From positions 1,240,001 to 1,304,000 of the forward strand of contig JADKJH010000001.1 in assembly GCA_016722505.1 (NCBI GenBank): DNA of 64,000 bases. Direction: 5' to 3'. Within the stretch, counting starts at the first letter, position 1, and every line of letters starts with the position of its first letter. Position numbers and translations under genes: made by a program. Source of the stretch: Holophagaceae bacterium (GTDB taxonomy: Bacteria > Acidobacteriota > Holophagae > Holophagales > Holophagaceae). The notes under the pieces were generated by a model, which saw only the letters and a list, made by a program, of their open reading frames with translations, made no database searches and was not told the origin of the DNA. Below are positions 16,554 to 24,880 of the stretch, one piece after another.

Positions 16554-17744
16554 CTAAAGCATCCATCTGAACTGGTATGCGAATTGTTCATAAGCGCGGC
16601 GCCACCAGGGGCGCTGAGCCCATTCTTGGGCCTGGATCTCCACGCTTTCGGCGCGGTAGCTTTCGAAAATCCGCCGCAATTCCTCCGCCATCCCTGGATG
16701 GTGGATGGCAAGGTTCAATTCCAGGTTCAAGCGGAAGCTGCGGGGGTCGAGATTGCCGCTGCCGATAAGAGCCAGGTCATCGTCGAATACTCCGGCTTTC
16801 GAATGGAGCATGCGGCCCTGGCGCTCAAAGATGCGGACACCGGATTCCAACAGTTTCCCGTAGGAGGCGCGGCCTGCGGCTTGCACGAAACCACTGTCAC
16901 TGTGGCCCGGCACCAGGATACGAACGGACACACCCCTTTTGGCGGCGCGGCAGAGCAGCCTGGTCAGCCTGACACCGGGCACAAAATAGGCGTTGGCGAT
17001 GAGCAGCTCCTTCTGCACCTGGGAAATCATCAGCCGCAGATGTTGGCGGATCGCCCGGGTGCCCCTGCGACCAGCGCTGGTGACCAACTGCACGGTGGTT
17101 GGCTCAATCCAGGGGCCGGGCCAGATCAAGGTTCCTGAACCGGCAGGGCGCTCGAAAACCCCACCGCCCGCACGCCGCCACACCTTATCGAAATCCTCAC
17201 TCAGATCCTTAACGACGGGTCCCCGGAGCACCACACCCTCATCCAGGAAGGCGCTGGGGTTGACGCGATCGTCATAATCCAGCCCCCAATTCGCGCTCCC
17301 TACGACCGCCTCTGTTTCATCGCAGATCAGAAGCTTGCGGTGGTTCCGGCGGTTCATGATTCGAAACCGGCGCCAAGGCGCCACGGGATGGAAACGGAAC
17401 AGTGGAATACCCGCTTTATCCAGGTTTGAGAGCAAAGCGGTGCTGCCCCAACTGCCAAGATCGTCCACGATTCCCCGTACATCCACGCCGCGGTTTTTAG
17501 CCTCCAGAAGCAGCGTGGCGATCTCCTGGCCGACTGTGTCATCCGCCCAGATGTAGATTTCAAAACAGATCGAGCGCCGCGCGCCCCGGATCAACGCCTT
17601 GGAGGCGGCCAGAATCGCGCTACCGCTGCCCAGCAGGCTCAACGCATTGTCATCCCGCAAAGGCAGCCCCAGCCTATGGCCAGAGCGCATCATCAAACGG
17701 CGCCAAAGGCTCTGGACTGGATCAGGGAAAGGCAAGTTAAGCAC
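16554..17744 (-). CDS. Phospholipase D-like cardiolipin synthase
   Basis: A 396-residue protein with two PLD motifs: NHRKLLICDETEAVVGSANW near residue 140 and LHSKAGVFDDDLALIGSGNLD near 320. This is the two-HKD layout of bacterial cardiolipin synthases (ClsB-like), which join phosphatidylglycerol molecules at the membrane. The N-terminal membrane segments of ClsA are missing, as in ClsB. The frame opens with GTG 17744; the Met pair at residues 18-19 is an alternative start. The partner lipid and the physiological product are inferred from family only. Confidence 0.82.
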   Translation of the reverse strand: MLNLPFPDPVQSLWRRLMMRSGHRLGLPLRDDNALSLLGSGSAILAASKALIRGARRSICFEIYIWADDTVGQEIATLLLEAKNRGVDVRGIVDDLGSWGSTALLSNLDKAGIPLFRFHPVAPWRRFRIMNRRNHRKLLICDETEAVVGSANWGLDYDDRVNPSAFLDEGVVLRGPVVKDLSEDFDKVWRRAGGGVFERPAGSGTLIWPGPWIEPTTVQLVTSAGRRGTRAIRQHLRLMISQVQKELLIANAYFVPGVRLTRLLCRAAKRGVSVRILVPGHSDSGFVQAAGRASYGKLLESGVRIFERQGRMLHSKAGVFDDDLALIGSGNLDPRSFRLNLELNLAIHHPGMAEELRRIFESYRAESVEIQAQEWAQRPWWRRAYEQFAYQFRWML

Positions 17745-17787
17745 GCCTTCATCATCTGCGACAATGGGCCTTTGTGGAGTGATTGAA

Positions 17788-18234
17788 ATGGCTCACGAAT
17801 ATCCCCTGACCCTTTCTTGGACCGGCAATACCTTGGCGGATCCCTATTCCCGCGATGCCGTGGCCACCGCTCCGGGAAAGATCGCGATTCCCGTAAGCAG
17901 CGCGGCGGAATACGCCGGGACCGTCCAGCGCTGGAACCCCGAAGACCTTCTGGGCACCGCGCTCGCCACCTGCCATATGCTGACTTTTCTGGCGCTGTGC
18001 GCGAAGGCGAAGGTCGAGGTCACCCACTACGACGACGACGCCATTTCGGTGCTGGACACCCTTGGGAAGGCTACGGGCGTGACCGAGATCCATCTGAACG
18101 CCACCATCCGGGTGGCTCCCGGAACCAGCAAGGCCAAGGTCGAGGAGCTCTTCCACAAGGCCCACAAATACTGCTTTGTGGCCAACAGCATCAAGAGCAA
18201 GGTGGTAATGAACCCCCGGATCGTCGAAGCCTGA
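17788..18234 (+). CDS. OsmC-family peroxiredoxin-like protein
   Basis: A 148-residue OsmC/Ohr-fold protein. It has the N-terminal strand pair (YPLTLSWTGNTL), the conserved region NPEDLLGTALATCHMLTFLALCAKAK with the first reactive Cys near residue 67, and HKAHKYCFVANSIKSKV with the second Cys near 130. Such proteins reduce organic hydroperoxides using paired cysteines. The start ATG 17788 follows GGAG by nine bases. A receiver protein gene begins seven bases after the stop, so they may share a transcript. Confidence 0.85.
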   Translation: MAHEYPLTLSWTGNTLADPYSRDAVATAPGKIAIPVSSAAEYAGTVQRWNPEDLLGTALATCHMLTFLALCAKAKVEVTHYDDDAISVLDTLGKATGVTEIHLNATIRVAPGTSKAKVEELFHKAHKYCFVANSIKSKVVMNPRIVEA

Positions 18235-18241
18235 GGAATTC

Positions 18242-18622
18242 ATGCCCGCATTGAAACGAATCCTTATGGTGGATGACGATGCGGACATCCGGACCATCGC
18301 CCACTTGAGCCTTACGGCCGTGGGTGGATTTACGGTGGAACTTTGCGGCTCTGGCCCAGAAGCCATCCAAAAAGCCGGGGCCTTCGCCCCCGACCTGATT
18401 CTATTGGATGTGATGATGCCGGTGATGGATGGACCCACAACCCTGAATGGGCTCCGGCAAATTCCCTCCCTGGCCCAGACACCCGTAGTCTTCATGACCG
18501 CGAAGGTGCAACCACAGGAAATAGCCCAGCTGGTGGCCTGCGGCGCGATGGACGTATTGGCCAAGCCCTTTGACCCCATGACCCTGCCGGACGCCCTGCA
18601 GCGCATCTGGATGGCCCATTAA
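18242..18622 (+). CDS. Single-domain response regulator (CheY-like)
   Basis: A 126-residue stand-alone receiver domain. The acidic pair is in RILMVDDDADIR, the phospho-acceptor Asp in LILLDVMMPVMDG (near residue 58) and the switch Thr/Lys pair in VVFMTAK and VLAKPFDP. No output domain is present, so it should act by protein contact or as a phospho-relay element. AGGA precedes ATG 18242. No cognate kinase is adjacent; the kinases at 10.9-14.3 kb are possible partners. Confidence 0.88.
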   Translation: MPALKRILMVDDDADIRTIAHLSLTAVGGFTVELCGSGPEAIQKAGAFAPDLILLDVMMPVMDGPTTLNGLRQIPSLAQTPVVFMTAKVQPQEIAQLVACGAMDVLAKPFDPMTLPDALQRIWMAH

Positions 18623-18638
18623 ACGGGTACCCTTGCTC

Positions 18639-19217
18639 ATGCGTTGTCCCTTTTGCGCTCACTCCGAAGACAAGGTTGTGGATTCCCGCGAATCCAAAGA
18701 AGGTGACGCCATCCGCCGCCGCCGCGAGTGCCTGGCCTGCGGCCGCCGCTTCACCAGCTATGAGCGCGTGGAGGAGTTTCCACTTCTGGTGGTGAAGAAG
18801 GATGGGCGCCGCGAGGCCTTCGACCGGAACAAATTGCTCCGGGGCCTGAGCATCGCATGCCAAAAACGACCGGTTTCCTTAGAAAAACTGGAAGAAGCCG
18901 CCAGCGACATCCAAGCCCGGCTTCTGGAGCGGCCCGACCGGGAACTGCCCAGCCGTGAACTGGGCGAACTGGTGATGGACACCCTCAAGCATCTCGATTC
19001 AGTCGCCTATGTGCGGTTTGCCAGCGTGTACCGCGACTTCAAGGACCTGCCGGATTTTGTGCGGGCCCTGGAGGAAGCCCTGATGCATCGCGATTCCAAA
19101 CCCGAAGCCTATCCAGAACTACCCCCAAAGCCACGGCCAGCGCCCATCTCGGCGGGCCAGGAATTGCCGTTGTTCCCCAACGAAGATTCGCCATCCCGGC
19201 GGACCAAGGCCAAGTGA
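18639..19217 (+). CDS. nrdR: Transcriptional repressor NrdR
   Basis: A 192-residue protein with the NrdR zinc ribbon (MRCPFCAHSEDKVVDSR, ERECLACGRRF-type second knuckle) and an ATP-cone domain (FPLLVVKKDGRREAFDRNKL to about residue 140). NrdR senses ATP/dATP and represses ribonucleotide reductase genes. Residues about 150-192 form a Pro/Lys-rich tail beyond the normal about 150-residue length. ATG 18639 is used; TTG 18633 in frame is less likely. No nrd genes are in the window. Confidence 0.92.
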   Translation: MRCPFCAHSEDKVVDSRESKEGDAIRRRRECLACGRRFTSYERVEEFPLLVVKKDGRREAFDRNKLLRGLSIACQKRPVSLEKLEEAASDIQARLLERPDRELPSRELGELVMDTLKHLDSVAYVRFASVYRDFKDLPDFVRALEEALMHRDSKPEAYPELPPKPRPAPISAGQELPLFPNEDSPSRRTKAK

Positions 19218-19267
19218 TGCGCTGAGCCCGCTCAATGGGCCGCTAAACTGATCGCTAGAGGTATTTC

Positions 19268-21694
19268 ATGGCCGATGAAAATGGTTCGCAGCAACAGCAG
19301 ATCGAGGAAACACCGCGCATTCCCGAGGTTTTGCCAGTATTGCCGTTGAGAGACGTGGTGGTGTATCCCTTTGTCATCCAGCCCCTGAGCGTCAGCCGCG
19401 AGAAATCCCTGAAAGCCGTCAACACCGCGCTGGTGGAAAGCAGGATGGTGCTGTTGCTCTCCCAAAAACAAGTGGAGATGGACAATCCCGGGCCCGACGA
19501 CCTCTACCGGATCGGTACCGCAGCGCTCATCATGCGCGTGCTCAAACTGCCCGATGGGCGCATCCGTGCCTTGGTTCAGGGAATCCAGCGCGTGCGGGTG
19601 GAATATTTCACGGAGACCGAGGAATTGCTGAAGGCTCGTGTGGAACCCGTGCCCGAACCTGAAGGTGTGGCCCCCACCGTGGAATCCGATGCGCTCATGC
19701 GCTCTGTGAAGCAAACCCTCGAAAAGGCCGTGTCCCTTGGCAAGACCATGCCCCAGGAAGTTCTCATCATTGCCTCCAATCTGGAGAACCCCGGGCGTCT
19801 GTCGGATCTGGTGGCGTCCAACCTTGAGCTGAAGCCCCAGCAGTTGCAGGAAGTCCTTGAGATCACCGAACCGCTGCCCCGCCTCAAGCGCGTGAACGAA
19901 TTATTGATGCGGGAGATCGAACTTCTGGAGGTCCAGCAGAAAATCACACTGGAAGCCAAGGGCGAGATCGACAAGGGCCAGCGCGAGTACTACTTGCGCC
20001 AGCAGCTCAAGGCCATCCAGCAGGAATTGGGCGAAGGCTCCGAATTGGCGGAGGAGATCCAGGCCTTCCGGGACAAGCTGGCCAAGCTCACGGTTCCCGA
20101 AGAAGTGATGATCGAGATCGAACGACAGCTGAAAAAGCTCGAGCGAATGCATCCCGACAGCAGCGAAACCGCTGTCACGCGCACTTATCTGGAATGGATG
20201 ACCGAGTTGCCCTGGGGTGTTCAGGACGTGGAGAGCCTGGACCTCAAGGTGGCTGCGGAGGTCTTGGACGAAGACCATTACGGCCTGAAAAAAATCAAGG
20301 AGCGGCTATTGGAATTCCTCGCGGTGCGGAAACTCAACCCCAAACTGAAAGGAACCATCCTCTGTCTGGTGGGCCCTCCGGGCGTGGGCAAGACCTCGCT
20401 CGGGCGCAGCATCGCCAAAGCTCTCGGCAGAAAGTACGCGCGGATTTCCCTGGGCGGCGTGCATGACGAAAGCGAGATCCGCGGCCACCGCCGGACATAC
20501 GTGGGCGCCATGCCGGGCCGGATCATCCAGGCCCTGCATCAAGTGAAATCCATGAACCCCGTGATCATGCTGGACGAAGTGGACAAGATCGGGCGCGACA
20601 TGCGCGGGGATCCATCCGCAGCTTTGCTGGAAGTCCTGGACCCCGAGCAGAACCACACATTCCGGGACCACTACCTGAACGTGCCGCTGGACCTGTCCCA
20701 GGTGCTTTTTCTCGCGAACGCCAACGAACTGGATCCCATCCAGCCAGCCTTCCGGGACCGCATGGAAATCATCAGCCTGTCGAGTTATACGCTTCAGGAA
20801 AAGCTCGGAATCGCCGAGCGGCATCTGATCCCCAAGCAACTGGAGAAGCATGGCATCAGCAACAAGCAGCTGGTCTTCACCAAAAAAGGGCTCACGTCCC
20901 TGGTGACCGGGTACACCCGCGAGGCGGGTCTACGCCAGCTTGAGCGCGAGATCGGCGCGGTTTGCCGGAAGGTGGCGAAAAGCGTGGCGGATGACAGTTT
21001 CAAATCGAAAATCACGCTCACCGAAAAAAATATCCAAGACATTTTAGGCCCCATCAAGATCCTTCAAGATGAGCGGCTGAAGGCCCCCCGCGTCGGCGTG
21101 GTGACGGGGCTCGCGTGGACCAGCACCGGCGGAGAAGTGTTGTTCGTCGAGGCGCTTTCCATGCCAGGGAAGGGTGGGCTGATCCTGACGGGCCAGCTTG
21201 GCGATGTCATGAAAGAAAGCGCCCAGGCCGCTTTGAGCTATATCCGCAGCCGCAGCGAGGCGTTTGAAATTGATGCTGAAATTTTCCAGAAGCGGGATCT
21301 GCACATCCATTTCCCCGAAGGCGCCATCCCCAAAGACGGCCCCAGCGCGGGTCTGGCCATGGCGACGGTGCTGCTTTCCGTGCTGAAGAGTGTGCCCATC
21401 CGCAACACCTTCGCCATGACCGGCGAAATCGACCTCCGCGGCGAGGCCTTGGCCATCGGTGGCCTGAAGGAGAAAAGCCTCGCGGCTCTTCGCCTGGGGC
21501 TCCATGACATCATCATTCCCAAACCCAACCTGAAGGATCTGGAAGACATCGAGCCCGAAGTGCGCACCCAACTTCGCTTCCATCCCGTCAGCCACGTCGA
21601 GGAGGTTTTTGAAAAGGCATTGGTGGGCTGGGTGCGACCAGAAAATCGGAAGACACCCAAGGTTGCCGCCAAGAAGAGAAAGTCCAAGAAGTGA
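19268..21694 (+). CDS. lon: ATP-dependent protease Lon
   Basis: An 808-residue LonA protease. The N-terminal substrate-binding domain begins with PEVLPVLPLRDVVVYPFVIQ, followed by a long coiled-coil helix (about 200-280). The AAA+ Walker A is GPPGVGKTSLGRSIAKALGR (near residue 365) with Walker B PVIMLDEVDKIG. The protease dyad is Ser near 693 (PKDGPSAGLAM) and Lys near 736 (GGLKEKSLAA). It degrades misfolded and regulatory proteins in the cytoplasm. AGAGG lies six bases before ATG 19268. Length and all motifs are canonical; the C-terminus is a short Lys-rich tail. Confidence 0.95.
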   Translation: MADENGSQQQQIEETPRIPEVLPVLPLRDVVVYPFVIQPLSVSREKSLKAVNTALVESRMVLLLSQKQVEMDNPGPDDLYRIGTAALIMRVLKLPDGRIRALVQGIQRVRVEYFTETEELLKARVEPVPEPEGVAPTVESDALMRSVKQTLEKAVSLGKTMPQEVLIIASNLENPGRLSDLVASNLELKPQQLQEVLEITEPLPRLKRVNELLMREIELLEVQQKITLEAKGEIDKGQREYYLRQQLKAIQQELGEGSELAEEIQAFRDKLAKLTVPEEVMIEIERQLKKLERMHPDSSETAVTRTYLEWMTELPWGVQDVESLDLKVAAEVLDEDHYGLKKIKERLLEFLAVRKLNPKLKGTILCLVGPPGVGKTSLGRSIAKALGRKYARISLGGVHDESEIRGHRRTYVGAMPGRIIQALHQVKSMNPVIMLDEVDKIGRDMRGDPSAALLEVLDPEQNHTFRDHYLNVPLDLSQVLFLANANELDPIQPAFRDRMEIISLSSYTLQEKLGIAERHLIPKQLEKHGISNKQLVFTKKGLTSLVTGYTREAGLRQLEREIGAVCRKVAKSVADDSFKSKITLTEKNIQDILGPIKILQDERLKAPRVGVVTGLAWTSTGGEVLFVEALSMPGKGGLILTGQLGDVMKESAQAALSYIRSRSEAFEIDAEIFQKRDLHIHFPEGAIPKDGPSAGLAMATVLLSVLKSVPIRNTFAMTGEIDLRGEALAIGGLKEKSLAALRLGLHDIIIPKPNLKDLEDIEPEVRTQLRFHPVSHVEEVFEKALVGWVRPENRKTPKVAAKKRKSKK

Positions 21695-21756
21695 TGTTTA
21701 TGGATGTGTTGATATAAAATGGGTTGGTGTCGTTTTCTGGTTATTCTTATAACATC

Positions 21757-21772
21757 CGTTCTACGTGGAACA
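21757..21772. promoter_or_regulatory. parS-like centromere site 1
   Basis: The 16-mer CGTTCTACGTGGAACA differs at two positions from the palindromic ParB site TGTTCCACGTGGAACA. It is intergenic, between lon and the TPR gene, about 12 kb from dnaA. ParB binding here is inferred from sequence only. Confidence 0.6.
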
Positions 21773-21861
21773 CTTCTAGACAAGGGTTTGTTTTTCACAT
21801 AGATGCGCGTCCTGGCTGTTGGGACATTCGGATTTTATGCCACCTTATTTATAGGAATCCC

Positions 21862-22704
21862 ATGCTCCTTTTCGCCCTTCAATCGCCGCCTGCCCTGCAA
21901 CAGTCCCTTACGCCCCAGGCCATCCAGGCCAGAGGCGAGGCTCTCGAAAAGGCTCAGAAATGGAATGAGCTCGCAGATTTCTTCGAATCCCTCAACCCCA
22001 AGGACCGTGGCTATTTTCTGACCTATTGGCTGAAGGCGCTTCAGCGGGCGCAGCGGTGGGACCGAATGCTGGAAGTTTGTGACGCCGCCATCCCGCAGCT
22101 CGAAGCCAAGAGCGGTCCAAAGGCCGGCCTGGAGCGGCTCCTCCGCGCCAACGCCCTCTCTCATTTAGGCCGCCACGCCGATGCCCTGGCTGCTCATCAG
22201 GAGAATGGGAAACTGGGCTCGTTGGCCAGCTACCGCTCGGCTTGCTCCGAAGCGCGCCTCGTCCCTGACTGGACAAGTGAACAGACCTGCGCAGAGGCAT
22301 TGCTGGTTCTGAAATCAGGCGATCCGGAGGCCTTGGCCTGGAAAGGCGAGGCACTCGCCCAGCAAAAGAATTTCAAGGACGCAGAACCGGTTCTCCGGGA
22401 GGCCATCAAGGTAGACCCCAAGCAGCCTTTCGCCTGGTCCAACCTGGGCCGTTGCCTCAACGAAAGAAAGGCCCTGGCCGAGGCCCTGGAAGCCCTGAAC
22501 CAGGCCCTGGTGCTAGATCCTGCGCTCCACGAGGCCCACTACAACCGCGGCCGGACCAACTTTGAACTAAAGCAGTTCCAGGCAAGCGTGGACGATTTCC
22601 GCATTGCGCTGGCGGCAAACCCGAATGATCCCGACCTGAAGGAGAACCTCCACCAAGCCGCGCGCTACCTCAAAGCCCAGCACAACAGCGCTAGGTCTAA
22701 ATAG
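21862..22704 (+). CDS. TPR-repeat protein
   Basis: A 280-residue protein made of tetratricopeptide-like helical repeats. The clearest units lie at about residues 145-260, for example KQPFAWSNLGRCLNERKALAEALEAL and HEAHYNRGRTNFELKQFQASVDDF. Such repeats form a protein-binding superhelix. A hydrophobic start (MLLFALQSPP) is too short for a confident signal peptide. ATG 21862 has AGGA five bases upstream; the longer frame from 21724 would run through the parS-like site. Partner unknown; ftsY begins 45 bases downstream. Confidence 0.75.
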   Translation: MLLFALQSPPALQQSLTPQAIQARGEALEKAQKWNELADFFESLNPKDRGYFLTYWLKALQRAQRWDRMLEVCDAAIPQLEAKSGPKAGLERLLRANALSHLGRHADALAAHQENGKLGSLASYRSACSEARLVPDWTSEQTCAEALLVLKSGDPEALAWKGEALAQQKNFKDAEPVLREAIKVDPKQPFAWSNLGRCLNERKALAEALEALNQALVLDPALHEAHYNRGRTNFELKQFQASVDDFRIALAANPNDPDLKENLHQAARYLKAQHNSARSK

Positions 22705-22749
22705 GACGGTCTGCCCGGCTTCGCTACACTGGAGTGTTCCGAGGTTCTC

Positions 22750-23661
22750 GTGGCTCTTTTCACTGGTTTGATAGACAAGTTCCGGCAGGGGCTCAGGCGC
22801 ACCCAGGAAGTGGTGCTGAGGCCACTTGGACACTTGCTCGGGCTCAAGAAGCTCGATGAGGACCAGTTGCTGGAACTTGAGGATCTGCTGTTGCAGGCGG
22901 ATCTCGGCGTGCATGCCGTAGACCGGCTCATGCTCCGCCTGCGCTTTGAGCTGAAGCGAAGCAACGAGATTGATCCCAAAGCCATCCTGAAGGATGAGCT
23001 CTTGAAGGTGCTCCATCAGCAACCAACCCGCCCATTCGTGGCCCCCAGCACCCAGGTCGTGCTGTTGGTCGGCGTCAATGGCGTAGGAAAGACCACGACG
23101 CTGGGCAAGCTTGCTGCCCACCTCAAGGGCAGGGGCGAGGATGTGTTGGTGGTCGCCGGTGACACCTTCCGGGCCGCGGCCATCGACCAATTGGAGCTTT
23201 GGGGCGAACGGGCCGGTGTGCCCGTGATCCGCAATCAGATGGGCGGCGACCCCGCAGCCATCGCCTTTGATGGCGCCACAAGCGCCAAAGCCAAGGGCAC
23301 GCACTGGGTGCTCATAGACACGGCCGGGCGGTTGCACACCAAAGACCATCTGATGAAGGAGCTAGACAAAATCCGCCGCAGCCTCCAGAAAGTCATTCCC
23401 GACGCGCCCCATCGTGTATTGCTAGTCCTGGATGCCACCACCGGCCAGAACGGCATTCACCAGGCAGAAGCATTCAAGCAAGCCGCGGGCGTCACGGATC
23501 TGGTCCTCACCAAGCTGGATGGCAGCGCCAAGGGCGGTGTGGTGGTGCCCATCCTGGAGCGCTTGAAACTCCCCATCGCTTTTGTTGGTGTCGGAGAAGG
23601 GGTGGATGATCTGATTCCCTTCGATGCGGACGCGTTCGTGGATGGATTGTTGGATGTCTGA
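22750..23661 (+). CDS. ftsY: Signal recognition particle receptor FtsY
   Basis: A 303-residue SRP GTPase. The helical N domain (about 1-100) leads to the G domain with Walker A GVNGVGKTTTLGKLA, the motif GDTFRAAAIDQLE, DTAGRLHTKDHLMKEL, and the specificity box TKLDGSAKGG. The acidic A domain of E. coli FtsY is missing, as in many other phyla. It docks ribosome-SRP complexes at the inner membrane. GTG 22750 is used because GAGG lies six bases before it. The stop overlaps the ribD start. Confidence 0.94.
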   Translation: MALFTGLIDKFRQGLRRTQEVVLRPLGHLLGLKKLDEDQLLELEDLLLQADLGVHAVDRLMLRLRFELKRSNEIDPKAILKDELLKVLHQQPTRPFVAPSTQVVLLVGVNGVGKTTTLGKLAAHLKGRGEDVLVVAGDTFRAAAIDQLELWGERAGVPVIRNQMGGDPAAIAFDGATSAKAKGTHWVLIDTAGRLHTKDHLMKELDKIRRSLQKVIPDAPHRVLLVLDATTGQNGIHQAEAFKQAAGVTDLVLTKLDGSAKGGVVVPILERLKLPIAFVGVGEGVDDLIPFDADAFVDGLLDV

Positions 23662-24796
23662 GTTGGATGCAGCGCTCGCTTGGGATTTGGCCTGCGGCGG
23701 GCCCTTTCCCGATCCTGGCCAACTGCAGGGCGACGACTATTTCATGGCGCTGGCGTTGAAGGAGGCCCAAAAAGGTGTAGGCCTCTCCAGCCCCAATCCC
23801 CCCGTCGGCTGTGTGCTCGTAAAGGATGGCCGCGTCCTGGGCATGGGCGCGCATACACGGGCTGGAGATCCCCATGGCGAGATCGTGGCCCTAATGGATG
23901 CCGAGGCCAAGGGCAACGATGTTTCGGAGGCCACGGCCTATGTGACGCTGGAACCCTGCTGCCACCATGGCCGCACGCCACCCTGCACGGAGGCGCTCCT
24001 TCATGCTGGCATCGGGAGTGTCGTGGTGGGTGTCCGGGATCCAAACCCGCGTGTGGACGGCGGGGGAATTGCCATCCTTCGGGCTTCTGGCCTGACCGTG
24101 AAAGAGGGTGTGCTTTTGGAGGCCTGCTCCCGCTTCCACGCGCCCTTTTTCAAGCTCATCCAAACGGGGCTTCCCTGGGTCTCTCTCAAGTTGGCCCTGG
24201 GTTCCGACGACGCCATTGGGCCTGAAGGTCAAACCACAATCGTGACCCCTCCAGCCATTCAATCCCTTGCCCACGCATTGCGGCGCGCCTCCGATGCCAT
24301 TCTCGTGGGGCGCGGCACCATCGAGCAAGATGACCCTCAACTCACAGACCGCTGGCCCGAGCCCATCGCAGCCCATCGGCGGTTCATCCGCGTGGTGTTG
24401 GACCCGATCGGGAAACTGGACCCCAGGAAAAAAGTATGGCGACCCTACCCGGGCCAGCCCGCACTTCGGGTTCTGGTGGGTGAAGCCCCTCCTTTGCGCG
24501 GCGTGGAGGACCTACACCTCCCCCCGGCAATCTCGGGTTTGGGATGCAGTTTGCGACATCTGTTGCATGAGCTGTCCTCCCGCGGAGTGGGCCAGGTGCT
24601 TGTGGAGGGTGGCGCCAAGACGGCCCAGGCCTTTCTCAATGCGGGCCTCGTGGATAAAATCCACCTGTTCCGTTCGACTAAACCCATCGGGGGTGTCAAA
24701 CTTAACCTGGATGGAATCAGTGATTGGGCCCTTGTAGCCAAGATTCCTTGGAACACAGATGGGCATCGGGGAACCTGGGACATTCTGACCCCCTGA
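23654..24796 (+). CDS. ribD: Riboflavin biosynthesis deaminase/reductase RibD
   Basis: A 380-residue bifunctional enzyme. The N-terminal cytidine-deaminase-like domain has the zinc motifs HGEIVAL and EPCCHHGRTPPC (about residues 75-120); the C-terminal reductase domain has VSLKLALGSDDAIG and a nucleotide-binding end (GVGQVLVEGGAKTAQAFL). It performs the second and third steps of riboflavin synthesis. It begins at ATG 23654, eight bases inside the end of ftsY, so the two are translationally coupled. No other rib genes follow. Confidence 0.92.
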   Translation: MSELDAALAWDLACGGPFPDPGQLQGDDYFMALALKEAQKGVGLSSPNPPVGCVLVKDGRVLGMGAHTRAGDPHGEIVALMDAEAKGNDVSEATAYVTLEPCCHHGRTPPCTEALLHAGIGSVVVGVRDPNPRVDGGGIAILRASGLTVKEGVLLEACSRFHAPFFKLIQTGLPWVSLKLALGSDDAIGPEGQTTIVTPPAIQSLAHALRRASDAILVGRGTIEQDDPQLTDRWPEPIAAHRRFIRVVLDPIGKLDPRKKVWRPYPGQPALRVLVGEAPPLRGVEDLHLPPAISGLGCSLRHLLHELSSRGVGQVLVEGGAKTAQAFLNAGLVDKIHLFRSTKPIGGVKLNLDGISDWALVAKIPWNTDGHRGTWDILTP

Positions 24797-24880
24797 AACG
24801 TATTGGCACGGCAATTGAACTTATCTTTGAACTCGACGCACTGTCTTAGATATCCCATCCCCTTTTAGCTGGAGGCCCCC